From Acidimicrobiales bacterium (GTDB lineage: Bacteria > Actinomycetota > Acidimicrobiia > Acidimicrobiales > SKKL01), in the NCBI GenBank assembly GCA_034521975.1, contig JAXHLR010000004.1, positions 334,165-398,164 of the forward strand: a stretch of 64,000 bases of DNA, in the 5' to 3' direction. The translations under genes were made by a program, and so were the position numbers. The notes under the pieces are model-generated. The model saw only the letters and a list, made by a program, of their open reading frames with translations, searched no databases and had not been told where the DNA came from. How positions within the stretch are numbered: the first letter of the stretch is position 1; every line of letters begins with the position of its first letter. Of the stretch, positions 61,344 to 64,000 are shown one piece after another.

Positions 61344-62288
61344 TCAGGACAGGCCCAACACCTGACGGGTCGTGGCGACATCGACCTCGAGCTGGGCGAC
61401 CAAGGCCTCGATCGACTCGAAACGCATCTCGGAGCGCAGCAGCTCGACGAACTCGACCCGAGCCAACTCGTGGTAGAGGTCGCCGTCGAAGTCGAGTAGG
61501 TGGGCCTCGAGCAGCGAGGTGTCGGCGTGCTCGTAGAACGTGGGGCGACGTCCGAGGTTGATCGCTGCCGGGTGGCGATCGCCGCCGGGTTGGATGTACC
61601 AGCCGGCATAGACGGCATCGGCGGGAATGGCCATGGCCCTCGGCACGGGGATGTTGGCGGTGGGGAAGCCGATCTGGCGGCCCCGCTTGTCGCCTTGCAC
61701 CACGGTTCCCCGCAGCTCATAGAGCCGACCCAGCATCGTCGCCGCCGAACTGACGTCGCCGCCGGCCAGCGCCCGACGGATGGCGGTCGAGGAGACGGGT
61801 TCGACGGCTTCGTCTCTCTGCAGCAGCGAGAGGCCGTGCACCTCGAACCCGTGGCGGCCACCGAGCTCGCGCAGCAGCGCGACGTTGCCGCCGCGCTGGT
61901 GTCCGAAGTGGAAGTCCTCGCCAACCACCACGGCCTTGGCCCCCAGACGTTCGACCAGTACCTCGCCCACGAAGTCCTCGGCGTCCTCCTTGGCCCTGGC
62001 CTCGTCGAAGTGCACCACGAACGTGCAGTCGACCCCTGCCGCTTCGAGGAGCTCCAGCTTCTGGTCGAGCGAGGTCAGCAGCGCCGGCGCGCTCTCGGGC
62101 CGCAGCAGCGTGGCCGGATGACGGTCGAAGGTCACCACCGCGGTGGCGACGCCCAAGCGGTCGGCTTCGGCCTGGGTGGCCCTGATGACCGACTGGTGCC
62201 CGAGGTGCACCCCGTCGTAGACGCCGATGGTGACCGCACAACCGGCGATGGATGCGGGACTGTCCTCGTTGTCGCGGATGACCTGCAC
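61344..62288 (-). CDS. ribF: Bifunctional riboflavin kinase / FAD synthetase
   Basis: Makes FMN then FAD. The 314 residues have the N-terminal nucleotidyltransferase (GVYDGVHLGHQSVI, VVVGEDFHFGHQRGG, SSTAIRRALAGG) and the C-terminal kinase (GDKRGRQIGFPTANIPV, YHELARVEFVELLRSEMRF). It lies downstream of truB with 57 bp between, in the conserved infB-rbfA-truB-ribF order. Confidence 0.97.
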   Translation of the reverse strand: MQVIRDNEDSPASIAGCAVTIGVYDGVHLGHQSVIRATQAEADRLGVATAVVTFDRHPATLLRPESAPALLTSLDQKLELLEAAGVDCTFVVHFDEARAKEDAEDFVGEVLVERLGAKAVVVGEDFHFGHQRGGNVALLRELGGRHGFEVHGLSLLQRDEAVEPVSSTAIRRALAGGDVSSAATMLGRLYELRGTVVQGDKRGRQIGFPTANIPVPRAMAIPADAVYAGWYIQPGGDRHPAAINLGRRPTFYEHADTSLLEAHLLDFDGDLYHELARVEFVELLRSEMRFESIEALVAQLEVDVATTRQVLGLS

Positions 62289-62345
62289 GACCCCGACGCT
62301 ATCGGCCGTGGCAGTCCGGGCACCACAAGGCCGAACGGTCGCCGA

Positions 62346-63218
62346 TCATCGGGGAGCCACCACCACCGCCGGTTTGACGCGACCGTCGCCGGCGGGCTCG
62401 TAGACCGCGAGGAGCCGACCCTCGGGGTCGACGACCGGCCACGGCCCGTCACCGTCGGCACCCAGCGTCGCCCGGTCGAGCACCCGGCCGTGTCCGACCA
62501 GGACCGCGGTGTCGGTGTCGGCCCGCACCGACGCGTAATCGCGCAATGCCGCCGCCGGCGGCAGGACCACCGGCGCCTCCACCGGGTGAGCATCGGCCAA
62601 GGTGAACGATCCGATGGCGGTGCGCCGCAGCGCCCTGAGGTGGGCGCCACCACCGAGCGCGGCACCGAGGTCGGCGGCCAAGGTCCGCACGTAGGTGCCC
62701 GACGAGCACTCGACCTCGGCCTCGAGCACTCCCGGCTCGCCGTCGACCGAGGTGAGCTCGAACCGGTGCACGGTGACGGGGCGAGCCTCGCGCTCGACCT
62801 CGACCCCTTCGCGGGCCAGCTCGTGGAGGCGTCTGCCACCCACCTTGACCGCCGACACCATCGGCGGCACCTGCCAGATGTCGCCGGTGAGCGCCAGCGC
62901 CGCCTCGCGGGCGGCGTCGAGGGTGACGTGGGACATGTCGTAGGTAGCGGTGACATCGCCCTCGGCGTCGAGGGTGGTGGTCTCGGAGCCGAGCACGATC
63001 TGGCCCACATAAACCTTGCGCAGCGGGGTCAGGAACCGCAGCAACCGGGTGACCCGCCCCACACCCACCAGCAGGACCCCGGTGGCACCGGGATCGAGGG
63101 TGCCGGCGTGGCCGACCTTGCGGGTGCCGAGCACCCCACGCAGCTTGGCGACAGCGTCGTGGGAGGTCCATCCCGGCGCCTTGTCGATCACCGCCAGCCC
63201 GTCGGGGCCTGTGCTCAC
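62346..63218 (-). CDS. truB: tRNA pseudouridine(55) synthase
   Basis: Makes the T-loop pseudouridine of tRNA. The 290 residues have the catalytic Asp42 in KVGHAGTLDPGATGVLLVG, the LRFLTPLRKVYVG segment and a C-terminal PUA-like part. The start overlaps the rbfA stop by 4 bp (GTGA), so translation is coupled. Confidence 0.97.
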   Translation of the reverse strand: MSTGPDGLAVIDKAPGWTSHDAVAKLRGVLGTRKVGHAGTLDPGATGVLLVGVGRVTRLLRFLTPLRKVYVGQIVLGSETTTLDAEGDVTATYDMSHVTLDAAREAALALTGDIWQVPPMVSAVKVGGRRLHELAREGVEVEREARPVTVHRFELTSVDGEPGVLEAEVECSSGTYVRTLAADLGAALGGGAHLRALRRTAIGSFTLADAHPVEAPVVLPPAAALRDYASVRADTDTAVLVGHGRVLDRATLGADGDGPWPVVDPEGRLLAVYEPAGDGRVKPAVVVAPR

Positions 63219-63637
63219 GGTCCGTCCTCGTCCGGATCAGAAGCCGACCGAGGATCGGGCTCGTCGTCACGCACCTCGGGGAGGTCGCGCAGGATCGCCT
63301 CGATGCGGGCCGCGCTCTCGGCCACGGTGTCGAGCCGGAACACCAGCTCGGGCACACGCCGGACCCGCGCCTGGGTGCCGATGGCCCGCTGCAGGCGGAT
63401 CCGATGATCGGCCAGGGCGAGCGCGGCGTCCTGCTCCTGATCGGCGTCGTGCACCAGGTAGAACACCGTTGCCCGCGACAGCTCGGCATCGACGTCGACC
63501 TCCATCAACGTCACCAGATCGAGCCGGGTGTCGTCGATGCGCTCGAGCTCGTCTGCCAGGATCTCCTGGAACAGCTTGTTGAGCCGCGCGGTGCGCGGGT
63601 AGTGACGCCCCGAGCTACCACGGGAGCGCCGGCTCAC
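63215..63637 (-). CDS. rbfA: 30S ribosome-binding factor A
   Basis: KH-fold factor for late 16S rRNA 5' processing. The 140 residues include RLNKLFQEILADELERIDD, the RATVFYLVHDADQEQDAALA region and PELVFRLDTVAESAARIEAI. It overlaps DUF503 and truB by 4 bp each. Confidence 0.95.
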   Translation of the reverse strand: MSRRSRGSSGRHYPRTARLNKLFQEILADELERIDDTRLDLVTLMEVDVDAELSRATVFYLVHDADQEQDAALALADHRIRLQRAIGTQARVRRVPELVFRLDTVAESAARIEAILRDLPEVRDDEPDPRSASDPDEDGP

Positions 63638-63927
63638 CGATCCACCTCCAGCCAGTGGCGCTCCACCCCGAGCACCTGCACGTCGGGCACCGACCAGATG
63701 AAGCGTTCGACCTCATCGACCACCTCGGTGGCATGGTGAGCTGAGTTGGACACAACCGCCACCCCGATGCAGGTTCGCTGCCAGGTGTCCTCGTGGTCGA
63801 CCTCGGCGATGGCCACGCCGTAGCGCCGGCGCGCCCCTTCGATGATGGGCTTGAGCGTTGCTCGCTTGGCCTTCAGCGAGCGGGACTCGCCCAGGTGCAG
63901 GTCGACACGCATGCTGAGCACGTGCAC
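63634..63927 (-). CDS. DUF503 family protein (YlxP-like)
   Basis: The 97 residues start MHVLSMRVDLHLGESRSLKA and contain KRATLKPIIEGARRRYGVAI and the AEVDHEDTWQRTCIGVAVVS segment, the DUF503 signature. This family sits between infB and rbfA in many Gram-positives. Function unknown but linked to ribosome maturation by context. The start is GTG at 63927 or ATG at 63912. Confidence 0.93.
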   Translation of the reverse strand: MHVLSMRVDLHLGESRSLKAKRATLKPIIEGARRRYGVAIAEVDHEDTWQRTCIGVAVVSNSAHHATEVVDEVERFIWSVPDVQVLGVERHWLEVDR

Positions 63928-63944
63928 GGATCAGGCTCCGATCG

Positions 63945-64000
63945 TCAGGATCGGGGGATCTCCCGCTCCTCGTAGGTCTCGATGATGTCCCCCTCCTTGA
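63945..64000 (-). CDS. infB: Translation initiation factor IF-2, C-terminal end only
   Basis: The last 17 codons in this frame read KEGDIIETYEEREIPRS-stop, matching the end of IF-2 domain IV (family pattern VKVGDVIEAYE). The rest lies beyond the right edge. It is 17 bp upstream of the DUF503 gene, in the expected order. Confidence 0.9.
   Translation of the reverse strand, partial: KEGDIIETYEEREIPRS

Overview
The window is about 64 kb of very GC-rich DNA with short intergenic gaps and many 1-8 bp stop/start overlaps. Gene content and order point to Actinomycetota. An F420-type LLM oxidoreductase, a GAAC-N4-GTTC type SOS box, M. tuberculosis/M. leprae-type RecA inteins and the order infB-DUF503-rbfA-truB-ribF ... 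rpsO-pnp-M16-dapB ... dapA-rnj-ftsK ... rimO-pgsA-cinA ... recA ... miaB-miaA-dapF-hflX all fit. An Acidimicrobiia-like lineage is my best guess, but that is inference.

Read right to left on the minus strand, the window is a conserved actinobacterial backbone: translation and RNA maturation genes (infB tail, DUF503, rbfA, truB, ribF, rpsO, pnp, an M16 peptidase), lysine/DAP synthesis (dapB, dapA, dapF, dapC, dapD), RNase J, FtsK, rimO-pgsA-cinA, recA and the tRNA-modification/GTPase block miaB-APH-miaA-dapF-hflX. Accessory blocks, mostly on the plus strand, are set into this backbone. They are a CoA-transferase (758-2053); msrB, a diguanylate cyclase, PEP synthase and two small membrane proteins (15.7-21.5 kb); a riboswitch-controlled acidic protein (22.9-23.6 kb); lipoproteins; a nucleotidyltransferase with a HepT-like remnant (38.8-39.3 kb); a DedA-like protein, LuxR regulator, OsmC and a broken methyltransferase (42.6-46.8 kb); and a kinase, VOC protein, riboflavin synthase, ABC transporter and dusB (52.8-57.8 kb).

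The most notable items are as follows. (1) recA is interrupted by two full-length inteins with LAGLIDADG-type endonuclease motifs. One sits at the M. leprae site and one at the M. tuberculosis site, only 46 host residues apart, and the second ends Ser-Asn instead of His-Asn. The usual recX position holds a short-chain dehydrogenase. (2) A probable class I cyclic-di-GMP (GEMM) riboswitch lies directly before a gene for a membrane-anchored, acidic, repeat-rich protein. Two c-di-GMP enzymes are encoded within 21 kb, one of them frameshifted in its EAL domain. (3) A methyltransferase gene carries two apparent +1 shifts near its start. (4) A minimal nucleotidyltransferase overlaps a 57-codon ORF that looks like the first half of a HepT toxin. 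(5) An APH(3')-like kinase gene is embedded in the miaB-miaA operon. (6) Strong hairpins lie in the pnp leader and between several genes.

Only one gap longer than 300 bp lacks a gene (53645-53962). I see no rRNA, complete tRNA, insertion sequence, prophage or CRISPR array.
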